Shown: positions 15,999 through 24,993, counted from the first letter of the stretch. The stretch is 64,000 nt of DNA from Allostella vacuolata (GCA_006739055.1 AP019702.1:3497388-3561387); one strand, 5' to 3'. Notes: generated from the sequence alone by a model not told the origin. Numbers and translations: made by a program.

Positions 15999-18165
15999 CG
16001 CGCTCCTCCTTTCCTCGCTTCGGAAGCGTGAAGCGGAACGCCGCTCCGCGGCCCAATGTTCCCTGTGCGTCAATTCGGCCGCCATGACGGTCGACGATTC
16101 GTTTGGTCAGGGCCAGCCCGATTCCCGTGCCCTCGAACTCCTCCACCCGGTGCAGCCTCTGGAAGACGCCGAACAGCTTGCCGACATAGGCCATGTCGAA
16201 GCCGACCCCGTTGTCGGCGATGCGGTAGCTGGTCCCGTCCGCCTCGACGGCGCCCGAAATCTCGATGATCGCGGGATCGCGGCCGCGGGAGTACTTGGCG
16301 GCGTTGCCGATCAGGTTGAGCAGCGCCTGGCGGATCAGGCTCGGGTCGCCCCAGGCGGCCGGCAGTTCGCCGACGCGCCAGTCGATGGCGCGTCCTGGGT
16401 GCTCGTGCTCGACCGCGCGCCGCACCTCGGCCACCAGCTTGTTCATGTCGATCCGGATCATCGCGAGGCTGGCCCGGCCGAGGTGCGAGAAGCGCAACAG
16501 GTCGTCGACCAGGCGCCCGGCGGACAGCGCCGCCTCGACGATGTTGGTGATGTAGTGGAGCGACTTCTCGTCGAGCCCCGCCTCCTTCTGCCGCAGCAGC
16601 TCGGCATAGCCGACGATGTGGCGGAACGGCGCGCGCAGGTCGTGCGACACCGAGTAGGAGAATGACTCGAGTTCGCGGTTGGTGCGCTGCAGCTCCTCGG
16701 TCAGGGCGGCGCGCTCCTCGGCGCGGCGCAGCACGAAATCGACGATCGCGTTGCGGAACTCCCGCGCGCTCTCCGCCTCCGCCTCCGACCAGGGCAGCGC
16801 GCGGCCGCGAAGCTGCTCCTTCCACTGCTCGAACGAGTGGCGCGGGTGGATGCGGCCGTCCTCGCCCGGCTCCGCCTTGCGCCGGTCGCCCGCCCAGCGG
16901 ACGGTGCGCACGACCTCCGGCCGGAACCAGAACAGCGCATCGTCATGCAGGCCGGAAATGGACACCGCGACGACGCCGCTGCCCGCGTCGGCGTATTCCG
17001 CGGCCTCCGGCAGGGCCGCCGACAGGTGATCGGTCCGGAACAGCGGCGCGGTGCGGTCCGCCCGCAGCCAGCCGGCCAGGCGGCGGATCGCATCGGCCGG
17101 CGGCGTCAGCCCGACGGTCCCCACCTCGCCATCGAACAGGATGGCCGCACCGGCGGCGCCGGCCAGCTCCATCCAGGGTTCCGGGTTGGCCACCAGCCCC
17201 TCGCGCAGGTTCGGGACCCGGGCCAGGCGCACCAGCAACCCGCTCTCGACGCGCTTCAGCGCGATGCGCCGCGCCGCCGTTGCGTGCCGTTCGCGGGCAC
17301 CGATCTGGTGCGAGACCACCCGCCCGAGGAAGTCGCAGGCCGCGCGGACCGGTGCTGCGATCCGGCGGGCCAGGCCGTGGTGGCAGGAGATCAGGCCCCA
17401 CAGCCGGCCGTCGACGACCAGCGACACCGACATGGAGGACCAGGTGCCCATGTTGCGCATGTATTCGAGATGGACCGGCGAGACGCTGCGCAGGCCGCAC
17501 CCGCCGAGGTCGAGCGGCAGGCCGTCGATGGGGCTGGCTGCGGGCTCGATCGGCACGGGCTCATAGCCGGCGTCGGGAATGATCCGGATGCGGTTGACGC
17601 GATAGAGCTCGCGGGCCTGGGCCGGGATGTCGGACGCCGGGAAGCGCAGTTCGAGATAGGACGGCAGCTGCCCGTCGCCATCCTCCGCCACCACCGTGCC
17701 GTGCCCGTCGCCGTCGAAGCGATAGGCGAGCACCCGGTTGAAGCCCGTCAGGGCGCGGACCTCGCGCACCGTCGCCTGCAGGATGTCGCCGATCTCGGCC
17801 ATCGGATCGATCTGGTCGAGGAAGCGACGCAGGCGCGGATGCGGGCCCTCTCCGGGCTGCTCCGCCTGCTCGAATTCGAGAATCCAGCCTTGCGCGGTCG
17901 TCTGCACCGCAAGCTGGAACGGGCGGCCGGCGAACCGGACGGGCCGGAAGCCCTCCTCGGCGGTCGCGCCTGCAAGGTCGGCCAGCTCCGCCAGCTGTCC
18001 CGCCGTCCAGCCGCCCTCGCCCACGCCCAGAAAGGCCGCGGCGTTGGCGCTCGCCTGGAGAAGGCGGCCGCTCCCGGGATCCAGGACGACGAGGCATCCG
18101 TGCGGCTGGATGCTTCCCGGGATGCGGATGGGTTCCTGTGCGCAGATGTCCAGATCGTCGGTCAT
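15985..18165 (-). CDS. bphP: Bacteriophytochrome sensor histidine kinase
   Basis: A 726-residue red/far-red photoreceptor kinase with the order PAS-GAF-PHY-HisKA-HATPase. Cys8, in DICAQEPIRIPGSIQPHG, is the thioether site for biliverdin used by bacterial phytochromes. The GAF domain has RFPASDIPAQARELY (the DIP motif around the pyrrole water), and the PHY tongue ends in PRHSF. The kinase part has YSVSHDLRAPF (phospho-His near residue 514), then NLIGNAAKYS and DNGVGFD. The photosensory core looks complete. ATG at 18165 has only a weak ribosome binding site. First gene of a three-gene operon. No heme oxygenase (bphO) gene is in the window, so biliverdin must come from elsewhere. Confidence 0.93.
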   Translation of the reverse strand: MTDDLDICAQEPIRIPGSIQPHGCLVVLDPGSGRLLQASANAAAFLGVGEGGWTAGQLAELADLAGATAEEGFRPVRFAGRPFQLAVQTTAQGWILEFEQAEQPGEGPHPRLRRFLDQIDPMAEIGDILQATVREVRALTGFNRVLAYRFDGDGHGTVVAEDGDGQLPSYLELRFPASDIPAQARELYRVNRIRIIPDAGYEPVPIEPAASPIDGLPLDLGGCGLRSVSPVHLEYMRNMGTWSSMSVSLVVDGRLWGLISCHHGLARRIAAPVRAACDFLGRVVSHQIGARERHATAARRIALKRVESGLLVRLARVPNLREGLVANPEPWMELAGAAGAAILFDGEVGTVGLTPPADAIRRLAGWLRADRTAPLFRTDHLSAALPEAAEYADAGSGVVAVSISGLHDDALFWFRPEVVRTVRWAGDRRKAEPGEDGRIHPRHSFEQWKEQLRGRALPWSEAEAESAREFRNAIVDFVLRRAEERAALTEELQRTNRELESFSYSVSHDLRAPFRHIVGYAELLRQKEAGLDEKSLHYITNIVEAALSAGRLVDDLLRFSHLGRASLAMIRIDMNKLVAEVRRAVEHEHPGRAIDWRVGELPAAWGDPSLIRQALLNLIGNAAKYSRGRDPAIIEISGAVEADGTSYRIADNGVGFDMAYVGKLFGVFQRLHRVEEFEGTGIGLALTKRIVDRHGGRIDAQGTLGRGAAFRFTLPKRGKEERVVRS

Positions 18166-18367
18166 CGGCAGGGCTGCCTGGTCCGAAGCCGACCCGGCGA
18201 GACCGACCGGACGGAGTCCCGGCGTTCCTCAGATGCTCTTTTCATCGCCCCCGTTTCCGCGGCAAGCGTTGCCGACGGGCCCGGCCGACGGATTGTCCGG
18301 CCGGGCGCGCCATCGGGCGTGGAAACACCGGAGCGGCCCCTGCGTTCCCTGCAACCTGCGCGCGGCA

Positions 18368-18383
18368 GGGGCGGGTCCGCCCC
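18368..18383 (-). terminator. GC hairpin downstream of the aldolase gene
   Basis: GGGGCGG-GT-CCGCCCC forms a 7-bp perfect stem 15 bases after the aldolase stop codon. It lacks a T-run on the minus strand, so it is a probable but atypical terminator separating the aldolase from bphP. Confidence 0.4.
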
Positions 18384-18397
18384 CGCCGCCCGGGCGA

Positions 18398-19180
18398 TCA
18401 GCCGAAGCTGCGCATGAACTTGGCCCGCTGCGTCGCGGCCGCCATCAGGAGCGACAGGTCGTTGCCGGAAAGGATCATCCGCACGCCCATGTCGATGTAC
18501 TTCTTCATCGGCTCCTCGACATAGACGCCGCCCATGCCGGCCCACTTGCCGTGCTTCTTGCAGGCCGCAATCACCGTTTCGTAGGCCTGGACGACGTCCG
18601 GGTGGGTCAGCTGCCCGGACAGGCCCATTTCCATCGTCAGGTCGCTGGTCCCGATCATCAGCACGTCGATGCCGGGCACGGCGGCGATGGCGTCGGCATT
18701 GGCGATCGCCGTCGGCGTCTCCAGCATGACCACCACCAGCATCGCCTTGTTGAAGGCGGCGGCGGCCTCGGCGTTGGATACGGGTGCGAAGTTCAGCTGC
18801 GGCATTCCGCCCGCGACCGAGCGATGCCCCTGCGGCGGATAGCGCAGGCGGTCGGCCACCGTCTGTGCCTCCTCCCCGGTATCGACGTGGGGAATGACGA
18901 TGCCCATGGCCCCGCCGTCCAGCGCCCGGGTCGCCATGTCGTACTGCCCGTTCGGCACCCGGACGATCGGGGCGATGCCGACGCCGTTGGCGGCGACCGA
19001 AATCTGCACGGCCGTGTCGAGCGACATGGCGTTGTGCTCCAGGTCGATGAACAGCCAGTCGAAGCCGGCCGTCTTCATCGCCGCGGCGATGTCGACGGTG
19101 CGCGCCTGGCGCAGGCCGACGCCGGCCGCGACTTGCCCGGCCTCGAGGCGCGTGCGCGCCGAGTTCGCGATTTCGACCAT
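18398..19180 (-). CDS. HpcH/HpaI-family aldolase (2-oxo acid class II type)
   Basis: A 260-residue TIM-barrel aldolase of the HpcH/HpaI/citrate lyase beta family. These metal-dependent enzymes cleave 4-hydroxy-2-oxo acids to pyruvate and an aldehyde. Visible signatures: WLFIDLEHNAMS near 43-54, IAPIVRVPNG near 73-82, GAMGIVIPHVDTGEEA near 94-109, VVMLETPTAIAN (metal-binding Glu) near 150-161 and DVLMIGTSDLTMEMG (metal-binding Asp) near 173-187. ATG at 19180 has AGGAGG upstream and is certain. It stands alone, divergent from higBA; the substrate is unknown. Confidence 0.87.
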   Translation of the reverse strand: MVEIANSARTRLEAGQVAAGVGLRQARTVDIAAAMKTAGFDWLFIDLEHNAMSLDTAVQISVAANGVGIAPIVRVPNGQYDMATRALDGGAMGIVIPHVDTGEEAQTVADRLRYPPQGHRSVAGGMPQLNFAPVSNAEAAAAFNKAMLVVVMLETPTAIANADAIAAVPGIDVLMIGTSDLTMEMGLSGQLTHPDVVQAYETVIAACKKHGKWAGMGGVYVEEPMKKYIDMGVRMILSGNDLSLLMAAATQRAKFMRSFG

Positions 19181-19278
19181 GGTGGTTTCCTCCTGGTGGG
19201 TGGCGGCCCCGGCGCTGCGGGCACCGCAGATGACCAGTCCGGTATACGGCGACACGGCTGCTCGACCAAGCCCGACCC

Positions 19279-19307
19279 TTGTACCCAATTCGGGAACATC
19301 GTATGCT
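19279..19307 (+). promoter_or_regulatory. Sigma-70-type promoter of higBA, possibly leaderless
   Basis: TTGTAC (19279-19284) and TATGCT (19302-19307) are separated by exactly 17 bp. Transcription would begin about seven bases downstream, at or next to the GTG at 19314 that is the only usable start for higB. ACCCA at 19283-19287 and TGGGT at 19307-19311 form an inverted repeat across the promoter that could be a HigA operator. Confidence 0.55.
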
Positions 19308-19313
19308 GGGTTT

Positions 19314-19616
19314 GTGCAGCTGATCGCCCGCAGTCACCTCGTGGCCTATGCGCGGAGGCATCCCCGTGCGGCAGATGCCATCACTGCATGGGTTACGATC
19401 GTCAGGGCAGCGCGCTGGAACAGCATGCAGGATGTCGTGGCTGCATACCCGACCGCGAAGGTGCTGAACGGGGAGCGGGCGCGGTTCGAGATCCGGGGCG
19501 GGAGCTACCGGCTGATCGTCGCCTTCTATTTCCCGCATCAGATCGCGTTCGTGAAATTCATCGGCACACACGCCGAGTACGACGCCGTGGATGCCCTGAC
19601 GGTGGATCAGTTCTGA
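19314..19616 (+). CDS. higB: HigB-type mRNA interferase toxin
   Basis: A 100-residue toxin of the HigB/RelE superfamily, which cleaves mRNA at the ribosome when freed from its antitoxin. Recognisable are the N-terminal LVAYARRHPRAADAI helix, AARWNSMQDV, the strand RARFEIRGGSYRLIVAF and the closing FVKFIGTHAEYDAVDA, the standard end of HigB proteins with the catalytic-region His and Tyr. GTG at 19314 is the only in-frame start after the promoter. No ribosome binding site precedes it, and the predicted transcription start coincides with it. Toxin precedes antitoxin, the usual order for higBA. Confidence 0.88.
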   Translation: MQLIARSHLVAYARRHPRAADAITAWVTIVRAARWNSMQDVVAAYPTAKVLNGERARFEIRGGSYRLIVAFYFPHQIAFVKFIGTHAEYDAVDALTVDQF

Positions 19617-19628
19617 AGGAGCCGTGCC

Positions 19629-20033
19629 GTGGAGATTCGCCCCATCCGCACCGACGATGACCATGCAGAGGCCGTCCGCGAGATCGCGCGGCTCTGGCAG
19701 GCCGAGGCAGGATCGCCGGATGCCGACCGTCTGGCCGTCCTGGCGACCCTGGTCGATGTCTACGAGACACGACGCTGGCCGACGGCGGCGCTGTCGCCGA
19801 TCGAGATGATCCGGCACGCGATGGAGGACCAGGGACGCACGCAGCAGGATCTGGCCGCCCTGCTCGGCGGTTCCCGCTCCCGTGCCTCGGAAGTGCTGTC
19901 CGGACGGCGGCCGCTCAGCGTCTGGATGATCCATGCGCTGCATCAGGCATGGGGAATCCCCGCCGAGGCGCTCACCGCCCCTTACGCCGTGTCACCCAGG
20001 CCCGGCAAGGCAAGGGCCGGTGCCGCGGGGTAG
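19629..20033 (+). CDS. higA: HigA-type antitoxin, XRE-family DNA-binding
   Basis: A 134-residue antitoxin. The N-terminal half (about 1-60) should wrap the toxin; the C-terminal half is a helix-turn-helix with GRTQQDLAALLGGSRSRASEVLSGRRPLS near 68-97. GTG at 19629 has AAGGAG (about 19617-19622) at good spacing and lies 12 bp after higB, so both are one transcript. It should neutralise HigB and repress the promoter. The C-terminal tail (after about 118) is Pro/Lys/Ala-rich and probably disordered. Confidence 0.88.
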   Translation: MEIRPIRTDDDHAEAVREIARLWQAEAGSPDADRLAVLATLVDVYETRRWPTAALSPIEMIRHAMEDQGRTQQDLAALLGGSRSRASEVLSGRRPLSVWMIHALHQAWGIPAEALTAPYAVSPRPGKARAGAAG

Positions 20034-20037
20034 AACC

Positions 20038-20850
20038 CTAGGCGGTCGGCTTGCGCCGCTGCTCGGCCGCCACGAACAGTTCCAGGCCGATCACCCGGTC
20101 GAGCAGGAAGACGATGGCGATGGTGAAGCCGATCAGGATCGCCGAGATGGCGGCGATCACCGGGCTGCCGCTGTCCTGGATGGTCGAGAAGATCTTGACC
20201 GGCAGGGTCGACAGGTCGGGCCCGACCAGGAACAGGCTGACCGTCACCTCGTCGAACGAGATGATGAAGGTGAAGAGCAGCGCCGTCACCAGCCCCGGGC
20301 GCAGGAGCGGCAGGGTCACCTTGCGGAAGGTGTAGAAGGGCGGGGCGCCCAGCGACATCGCCGCCTCCTCCACCGCCAGGTCGTGCTTGCGCATGGCGGC
20401 CACGATCGGCCGCCAGGCATAGGGGATGGTCAGGATGAAATGGGCCAGCAGCAGGCCGAGGAAATTGCCCGTCCAGCCGAAGATGCCGACCAGCCCCAGC
20501 ATGATCACGCCGAGCGCCGCGTGCGGAAAGATCAGCGGCAGCAGGATCAGCGTCTCCAGCCCCTGGGTCATCGGCAGGCGCTGGCGGGTGACGGCGAGGG
20601 CGCCCAGGAAGGTGACGAAAGTGGACAGCATGGCCGCCAGCGCGGCCAGCAGGGTGCTGAGGCCGAGCGTCGCCAGCCAGTCGGCGCTGCTGAAGAACTC
20701 CGCATACCAGCGCAGCGACAGCTCGCCCGGCGGGAAGCCGATGTAGCCGGCCTTGGTGAAGGACGACAGGATGACGATGATGATCGGCGCCGGCAGGAAC
20801 AGGAGGACCGCGGCGACGATGGTACGGTGGGCGACGATCCAGGCGGTCAT
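20038..20850 (-). CDS. Spermidine/putrescine-type ABC transporter permease (PotC-like)
   Basis: A 270-residue permease with six predicted helices. The ATPase-coupling EAA loop reads EEAAMSLGAPPFYTFRKVTLPLLRPG near 165-190, characteristic of class I polyamine/iron/thiamine-type importers. It is encoded last in the four-gene unit ATPase-binding protein-permease-permease, and its ATG overlaps the previous stop (ATGA). Family position (PotC side) follows from the MTAWIVAHRTIVAAVLLFLPAP-type N-terminal helix and gene order. Transported ligand is unknown. The gene ends four bases after higA, tail to tail. Confidence 0.88.
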   Translation of the reverse strand: MTAWIVAHRTIVAAVLLFLPAPIIIVILSSFTKAGYIGFPPGELSLRWYAEFFSSADWLATLGLSTLLAALAAMLSTFVTFLGALAVTRQRLPMTQGLETLILLPLIFPHAALGVIMLGLVGIFGWTGNFLGLLLAHFILTIPYAWRPIVAAMRKHDLAVEEAAMSLGAPPFYTFRKVTLPLLRPGLVTALLFTFIISFDEVTVSLFLVGPDLSTLPVKIFSTIQDSGSPVIAAISAILIGFTIAIVFLLDRVIGLELFVAAEQRRKPTA

Positions 20851-21680
20851 GCCGCGCCCTTCAGGTTGCGCGACACGCGCCGCTCCAGCCACTGCAGGGG
20901 CAGCACCACCAGGAAGGCGGTCGCGGTCAGGATCACGGCCAGCGTCGCGGCCTTGGGGAAGTCGAAGAGCTGGAACATCTCCTGGTAGATCTGGGTCCCC
21001 AGCATGCGGTCGCGCAGGCCGCCCAGCAGCAGCGGCGTGATGATCGCGCCGGTCGACATCAGGTAGACCAGCATGACGCCCGAAATCACCCCCGGCAGGG
21101 ACAGCGGCAGCACCACCCGCCGGAACGTCTCCAGCGGCCCGGCGCCGAGGCTCATGCTCGCCTCCTCCAGCGCCCGCTCGAGCTGCAGGAAGACGGCCAG
21201 GATCGCCAGGATCATGAACGGGCAGAAGACGTGGACGAGGCCGATGACCACGCCCGTGGTGTTGAACAGCAGGCGCAGCGGGCTGTCGATGACGCCGAGC
21301 CAGCCGAGGAAGCCGTTGAGCAGGCCGCGGTTGCCCAGGATGACGATCCAGCCATAGGTGCGCACGACCACGCTGACCAGCCAGGGCAGCAGGATCAGCA
21401 CCAGCAGCCAGTCGCGCCGCCCCTGGAAGCGGGCGATGAAATAGGCGACCGGATAGCTGATGAAGAGGCTGACCACGGTGGTCAGCCCCGCCACCCAGAG
21501 CGTGCGGATCAGCACGTCGATATAGTCGGCCCGCGCGAAGAATTGCCGGTAGAGGTCGAGCCCCGGGCCGTCCGGCCCGTTGAAGGACGACCACACCAGC
21601 TCGCCCAGCCCGAACAGGAACAGGCCCAGCACGCAGAGGAGCGGCAGCAGGAGCAGCCACGCCCATCGACCCAGACGCAT
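20847..21680 (-). CDS. Spermidine/putrescine-type ABC transporter permease (PotB-like)
   Basis: A 277-residue permease with an N-terminal helix at about 7-27, a periplasmic loop with FNGPDGPGLDLYRQFF, and a five-helix core. The coupling loop reads EEASMSLGAGPLETFRRVVLPLSLPG near 165-190. It forms the channel with the PotC-like partner encoded immediately downstream. ATG at 21680 is the first in-frame start; 35 bp separate it from the binding-protein gene. Confidence 0.88.
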   Translation of the reverse strand: MRLGRWAWLLLLPLLCVLGLFLFGLGELVWSSFNGPDGPGLDLYRQFFARADYIDVLIRTLWVAGLTTVVSLFISYPVAYFIARFQGRRDWLLVLILLPWLVSVVVRTYGWIVILGNRGLLNGFLGWLGVIDSPLRLLFNTTGVVIGLVHVFCPFMILAILAVFLQLERALEEASMSLGAGPLETFRRVVLPLSLPGVISGVMLVYLMSTGAIITPLLLGGLRDRMLGTQIYQEMFQLFDFPKAATLAVILTATAFLVVLPLQWLERRVSRNLKGAA

Positions 21681-21715
21681 GACGCCCGCCCCTGCCCGCT
21701 ACCGGTCCGTCCGCC

Positions 21716-22765
21716 TCAGCGCGACAGCAGCTGCTCGACCATCGCGACCCGCTCCTTGTGGGTCCGCGCGATCACGTCCCAGTCCGGCTGGTACAGCCGG
21801 TCCATCAGGGCCGGCAGCTTCATGCCGAAATTGGCCTCGTGCTCGGCCGAGATCGGGGTCGAGGTGTTGAGCGGGATGTAGCCCGACAGGTCGAGCATCT
21901 TGGCCTGCTGCGCCGACTCCAGCGCCGACTTCAGGAACGCCTTGTAGGCTTCCGGATGCTTGGCGCCCTTGGGCACCACCAGGATGTAGGGGATGGCGAG
22001 GCTGCCTTCCTTGGGCAGCACGAACTCGATGTTCTTCACGCCCGACTTCTTCAGGCCCCAGACGCGGGTGACGTAGTAGGGCGCGGCCGTCACCTCGCCG
22101 CGGGTCAGCAGCGTGTTGAGGTGGGCCATGGAGTTGTAGACGTTGAGCGCGTTGGCACCCAGCGCCTTCAACAGCGGGATGCCCGGCTCGATGTTCTTCT
22201 CGTCGCCGCCGGCGATCTTGGCGAAGATGACGAGGTCGTAGGTCGAGCCATAGATCGGCCGGGTGACCGACAGCTTGCCCTTCCATTTCGGGTTCGCCAG
22301 GTCGTTCCACGACTGGAAGTCGGAGACCTTGGCGAGGTCCGTGTTCACGGCGATGCCGTAATACTGGAAATAGGCCGGGATGCCGATCAGGCGCCCGTCG
22401 GCCGCCTTCATCTTGTAGCTCTCCGGCACGTGCTTCAGGTCGGGGAAGTCGGCCGGGTCGAACGTCTCCAGCAGGCCGTCGCGATGCAGGTTGGCCGCGT
22501 TGAAGTAGGTCGCGACCGCCATGTTGTATTGCGGGTTGGCCCGCTGGGCGCGGATCTGCGGCTCCGGGTCGGGCCACTCGTTGATCTTGACCGGGATGCC
22601 GGTCGCCTGGGTGAAGGGCTCGGCCACCCCGGCGCGCCAGGTGGCGCTGGTGCCGCCGCCCCAGGCGCCCATGACGATCTCGCCCTTGCCCTGGGCCAGG
22701 ACCGGTGCGGACGAGAGCGCGAGGGCCAGCGCCGCCGCCTGGACGATGAACGAACGTCTATCCAT
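21716..22765 (-). CDS. Periplasmic substrate-binding protein of the PotD/iron(III) family
   Basis: A 349-residue extracellular solute-binding protein. The N-terminus DRRSFIVQAAALALALSSAPVLAQ has a twin-arginine-like RRSF motif, a hydrophobic stretch and an AQ-type cleavage site near residue 24. GEIVMGAWGGGTSATW begins the mature fold; the two-lobed architecture is implied by length. ATG at 22765 is fixed by AGGAGG just upstream; an in-frame ATG at 22780 overlaps that site. Ligand could be a polyamine, an amine-containing opine, thiamine or a metal complex; no residue pattern I can read decides this. Confidence 0.87.
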   Translation of the reverse strand: MDRRSFIVQAAALALALSSAPVLAQGKGEIVMGAWGGGTSATWRAGVAEPFTQATGIPVKINEWPDPEPQIRAQRANPQYNMAVATYFNAANLHRDGLLETFDPADFPDLKHVPESYKMKAADGRLIGIPAYFQYYGIAVNTDLAKVSDFQSWNDLANPKWKGKLSVTRPIYGSTYDLVIFAKIAGGDEKNIEPGIPLLKALGANALNVYNSMAHLNTLLTRGEVTAAPYYVTRVWGLKKSGVKNIEFVLPKEGSLAIPYILVVPKGAKHPEAYKAFLKSALESAQQAKMLDLSGYIPLNTSTPISAEHEANFGMKLPALMDRLYQPDWDVIARTHKERVAMVEQLLSR

Positions 22766-22789
22766 GGAAACCTCCTGCATCGTTCTTGT

Positions 22790-23908
22790 TCAGCGCCCCG
22801 GCGAACCCGCCGGAGGCGCCAGCAGCACCGCGTCGTCCGCGGCCCAGGTCAGCGCCACGCGCTGGCCCACGGCGAGCGGCGCGGTGCCGGGGCTGGCGGG
22901 TGCGGCCACCAGCAGTCGGGCCTCCCCGGCCTCGACCGTGTAGCGGTGGGCGGCACCGGCATAGACCACCTCCAGCACCCGGGCATCCATGCGCCAGGGG
23001 CTGGCGGAATCGGCGAAGCGCACGTTCTCCGGCCGGATCGACAGGCGGACGCCGGTGCCCGCGCGGGCATCGCCGGCCGGCGCCGGCACGTCGCGCCCCA
23101 GCACCGGGACGGAGACCGTGGCAGTCGGCCCGGCGACGCTGGAAACGCGGCCCGTGAGCAGGTTGGTGTCGCCGACGAAGGTGGCGACGAACTCGGTCGT
23201 CGGGCGGTTGTAGACCCGGTCGGCGGTATCCAGCTGCTCGACCCGCCCGCCGTTCATCACGGCGATGCGGTCGGACATGGTGATCGCCTCTTCCTGGTCG
23301 TGCGTCACGAAGATGAAGGTGGTGCCGGTGCGCTGCTGGATCTGCTTCAGCTCCAGCTGCAGCTGCCGGCGCAGCTTGAGGTCGAGCGCGCCCAGCGGCT
23401 CGTCCAGCAGCATCACCGCCGGGCGGATGACGAGCGCGCGGGCCAGTGCCACGCGCTGCCGCTGGCCGCCCGACAGCTCGTGCACCCGGCGCTCGCCATA
23501 GCCCGACAGCTCGACCAGGGCCAGCGCCTCGTCCACCGAGCGGGCGATCGTCTCGGCCGGCTGGCGGCGGACGCGCAGGCCGAAGGCGATGTTCTCGCCG
23601 ACCGTCAGGTGGGGAAACAGCGCGAGATTCTGGAAGACCAGCCCGATCGGCCGGCGATAGGGCGGAATGCCCTGGATCGGCTTGCCGTCGATGGCGATGG
23701 TCCCCGAATCGGGATGCTCGAACCCGGCCACCATGCGCAGGATCGTGGTCTTGCCGCAGCCGGACGGACCGAGCAGCGTCAGGAACTCGCCCCGCCGCAC
23801 GGCGAGCGACACGCCATCCACCGCCCGGTGGCGGCCGAAGGTCTTCACCACCCCGTCGAGGGTCAACAGCGTATCCGGCTGGGCCAATGCAGATCCTGAA
23901 ACGAACAT
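22790..23908 (-). CDS. ABC transporter ATPase, PotA-like
   Basis: A 372-residue ABC ATPase with a C-terminal TOBE regulatory domain. Walker A GPSGCGKTT near 47-55, Q-loop VFQNLALFPHLTVGEN, signature LSGGQRQRVALARAL, Walker B VMLLDEPLGALD and H-loop THDQEEA are all intact. The TOBE part starts at about 245, with LSIRPENVRF near 295-304. First gene of the transporter unit, 24 bp before the binding-protein gene. It is divergent from the alpha/beta hydrolase gene; the shared 147-bp gap must hold both promoters. Confidence 0.9.
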   Translation of the reverse strand: MFVSGSALAQPDTLLTLDGVVKTFGRHRAVDGVSLAVRRGEFLTLLGPSGCGKTTILRMVAGFEHPDSGTIAIDGKPIQGIPPYRRPIGLVFQNLALFPHLTVGENIAFGLRVRRQPAETIARSVDEALALVELSGYGERRVHELSGGQRQRVALARALVIRPAVMLLDEPLGALDLKLRRQLQLELKQIQQRTGTTFIFVTHDQEEAITMSDRIAVMNGGRVEQLDTADRVYNRPTTEFVATFVGDTNLLTGRVSSVAGPTATVSVPVLGRDVPAPAGDARAGTGVRLSIRPENVRFADSASPWRMDARVLEVVYAGAAHRYTVEAGEARLLVAAPASPGTAPLAVGQRVALTWAADDAVLLAPPAGSPGR

Positions 23909-24055
23909 CGCGGAATTTCATTATGACGCGAATGCGGCGGCGCGCGCCAGACCGTTCCGGCGAGATTCGCACACGCGACGAAGGGCGTTGTCGGGCCGGC
24001 GGCCGCCGTGCCAACGTGGCGGCCGTCCATCCCCATCCAGCCTCGCGAGCCCCCC

Positions 24056-24982
24056 ATGTTCGAGCCCGGAACCGAAGCCTATCTCGCCCGCATCGCCGAG
24101 GTCTGCGGCCCGCCGAAGCCGCCCCGCTCGCTCGAGGAACGGCGCGACGCGTTCGACCGGCGCGGCCATGTGTGGTGGCGGCCGGCGCCGGACACGCTCG
24201 ACGTGCGCAACTGGCAGATCGGGATGGGCGGCCATGAGATCCCGGTGCGGCTCTATCGCCGCAAGGATGCGGTGCGGCCGCCGGTGATCCTCTATTTCCA
24301 TGGCGGCGGCTTCGTGAACGGCTCGATCGACAGCCATGACGCGGTGACCTGGGGGCTGGCGGAGGAGACGGGTGCGCTGGTCGTCAGCGTGCAGTACCGC
24401 CGCCCGCCGGAGAGCCCCTACCCCGCCGCCACCGACGATTGCTGGTCGGCCCTGCAATGGGTGCTGCGCCAGGGCGACTGGCTCGATGCCGATACCGGCC
24501 GGGTCGCGGTCGCGGGCGACAGCGCCGGCGGCTGCCTGGCCGCGGCGACGGCGATCCAGGTTCGCGACCGGCAGGCCCCGCCCTTGCGGCTGCAGGCCCT
24601 GTTCTACCCCTGCATCGACACCAACACCGACCGGGCCATCTACGAGCAGAGCCGCGACCCGTTCGTCAGCCGGGCCGGGATGCGCTTCTACTGGGAGCAG
24701 TATCTGCAGGGCCGGCTCGACACGACCGACCCGGTGGCGGCCCCGCACCAGGCCCGAAACCTGGCCGGCCTGGCCCCGGCCTTCGTCCAGACCGCCGAGC
24801 ACGACCCCCTGGCCGAGGAGGGCGAGGAGTATGCGGCCCGCCTGCAGGCGGCCGGGGTGGCGGTCACCCTCGACCGCGTGCCCGGCACGATCCACGGGCT
24901 GATGCGCGCCCGCTTCGCCAGCGATGCCTGCCGCGCCGCCTTCGAGCGTGCGGCCGCGGCGCTCAGCACCGCGCTCGCCTGA
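24056..24982 (+). CDS. Alpha/beta hydrolase, hormone-sensitive lipase family
   Basis: A 308-residue esterase/carboxylesterase of the HSL family. The oxyanion motif is LYFHGGGFVNG near 80-90, the nucleophile elbow VAGDSAGG near 153-160, the acid Asp probably in AEHDPLAEEGEEYA near 252-265 and the catalytic His in TIHGLM near 280-285. ATG at 24056 leaves the typical N-terminal cap; the ribosome binding site is weak. It is followed after 11 bp by an SDR gene, so an ester could be hydrolysed and the freed alcohol oxidised. Both are divergent from the polyamine-type importer, which suggests a related substrate but does not prove it. Confidence 0.88.
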   Translation: MFEPGTEAYLARIAEVCGPPKPPRSLEERRDAFDRRGHVWWRPAPDTLDVRNWQIGMGGHEIPVRLYRRKDAVRPPVILYFHGGGFVNGSIDSHDAVTWGLAEETGALVVSVQYRRPPESPYPAATDDCWSALQWVLRQGDWLDADTGRVAVAGDSAGGCLAAATAIQVRDRQAPPLRLQALFYPCIDTNTDRAIYEQSRDPFVSRAGMRFYWEQYLQGRLDTTDPVAAPHQARNLAGLAPAFVQTAEHDPLAEEGEEYAARLQAAGVAVTLDRVPGTIHGLMRARFASDACRAAFERAAAALSTALA

Positions 24983-24993
24983 AGGGCCCGATC

